From the NCBI RefSeq assembly GCF_946479755.1, contig NZ_CAMLHC010000025.1, positions 51,668 to 115,667 of the forward strand: DNA of 64,000 nucleotides, read 5' to 3'. The notes beneath the pieces were generated by a model, which had not been told where the DNA came from, ran no database searches, and worked only from the letters and a program-made list of their open reading frames with translations. Below are positions 63,574-64,000 of this stretch, in pieces. Source of the DNA: an uncultured Chitinophaga sp. GTDB lineage: Bacteria; Bacteroidota; Bacteroidia; Chitinophagales; Chitinophagaceae. Both the position numbers and the translations under genes were made by a program. The stretch's first letter is position 1, and each line of letters opens with the position of its first letter.

Positions 63574-64000
63574 CTATTTACTGTGTGTCTCGTATGTGGT
63601 GTCGTTAATCCGTACGAATGAGATATCATGCACATAACCTAATGTGCTCAGAATTTTTTCGAGGGACATATCCCTGCTGAATTCACCTGAAATTTTCTTT
63701 TTGCCCAACGACGGATCATCCAGTGCTATCCGGCAGCCATAACGCTGCTGTAGCCGGGCTAACGCATCCGCCAGCTGGGTGTGGTTAAAATGAATTTTTC
63801 CTTTTTTCCAATCGAGTACATCGTTCTTTTCAAAGTTCATCAGTTGCGGCTGCCCGCCGGCTGCATAGTTCAACATCTGGCCGGGCAACAATACTTCGTT
63901 AAATGAATCGGGCTTGCTCACCGCTACTTTCCCTTCCAGCAGGCTGATCTGGATACTGCCATCCGCCATATTGGAAGTGGCAATGTTAAAGACCGTGCCC
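63574..64000 (-). CDS. FecR family anti-sigma factor, C-terminal part (runs off the window)
   Basis: The open frame continues upstream past 64000: GTVFNIATSN precedes the first in-window Met, which is the conserved FecR periplasmic core. The visible part covers the end of the FecR domain (SIQISLLEGKVAVSKPDSFNE) and the C-terminal DUF4974-like domain (IHFNHTQLADALARLQQRYGC). It lies 34 bases upstream of the TonB receptor and should connect that receptor's STN signal to a sigma factor outside the window. Confidence 0.92.
   Translation of the reverse strand, partial: GTVFNIATSNMADGSIQISLLEGKVAVSKPDSFNEVLLPGQMLNYAAGGQPQLMNFEKNDVLDWKKGKIHFNHTQLADALARLQQRYGCRIALDDPSLGKKKISGEFSRDMSLEKILSTLGYVHDISFVRINDTTYETHSK

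Overview
The window looks like chromosome of a Bacteroidota soil bacterium of the Chitinophaga type. Evidence for this: a SusC/SusD pair and a second STN-domain TonB receptor, FecI-type ECF sigma factors with FecR anti-sigma proteins, many small lipoproteins with late lipobox cysteines, a Bacteroidota-type Hcp (TssD), promoters of the TTG-N18-TAnnTTTG kind, and many AraC, Crp/Fnr and SnoaL-like genes. The genus is inferred from gene style, not from a marker gene. No rRNA, tRNA, CRISPR array, insertion sequence or prophage was seen.

Layout. 1-6.9 kb: the start of a pentapeptide-repeat protein and a TetR repressor on the minus strand, divergent from a complete RND efflux operon. 6.9-8.6 kb: an AraC regulator and a SnoaL/monooxygenase-like secreted protein. 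8.6-16.9 kb: a FecR-SusC-SusD-thioredoxin nutrient-uptake locus on the minus strand, with its likely sigma factor as a separate unit beyond a terminator. 17-19.6 kb: an NTF2-like protein, a Crp/Fnr regulator, a HigA-like orphan antitoxin and a LacI repressor. 19.6-22.4 kb: myo-inositol oxygenase and a sodium symporter, with a perfect palindromic operator between them and the LacI gene. 22.3-31 kb: stress, detoxification and regulatory genes, including an orphan TssD tube protein, a second Crp/SnoaL pair and a cysteine-free peroxiredoxin-like protein. 31.2 kb: a ten-copy 14-15 bp minisatellite. 31.5-35.3 kb: an acyltransferase, a LytS/LytTR two-component pair and a bestrophin.

35.4-40.8 kb holds the standout element: a three-gene SMC operon of the Wadjet/MksBEF family (JetA, JetB, JetC) with no JetD/MksG nuclease beside it. 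41-43.5 kb: cytochrome bd oxidase (cydAB). 43.7-46.6 kb: a WYL regulator, a DJ-1/GyrI-like fusion and a second GyrI-like protein. 46.6-48.8 kb: the housekeeping acpP-fabF-rnc operon. 49.4-55 kb: a second RND efflux operon, closed by a 47-bp-arm palindrome. 55.2-57.2 kb: a sigma factor and an S41 protease lipoprotein. 57.3-64 kb: a FecR-linked TonB receptor with a beta-helix-like surface lipoprotein, a shortened copy of it and a third lipoprotein. The FecR gene runs off the right edge.

Functional themes are efflux and chemical stress (two RND pumps, SRPBCC, GyrI-like and SnoaL-like proteins, FAD monooxygenase), regulated uptake at the outer membrane (two FecR-controlled TonB loci), inositol use, and DNA surveillance or chromosome organisation by the SMC operon. 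All family calls come from reading protein motifs by eye; no searches were run.
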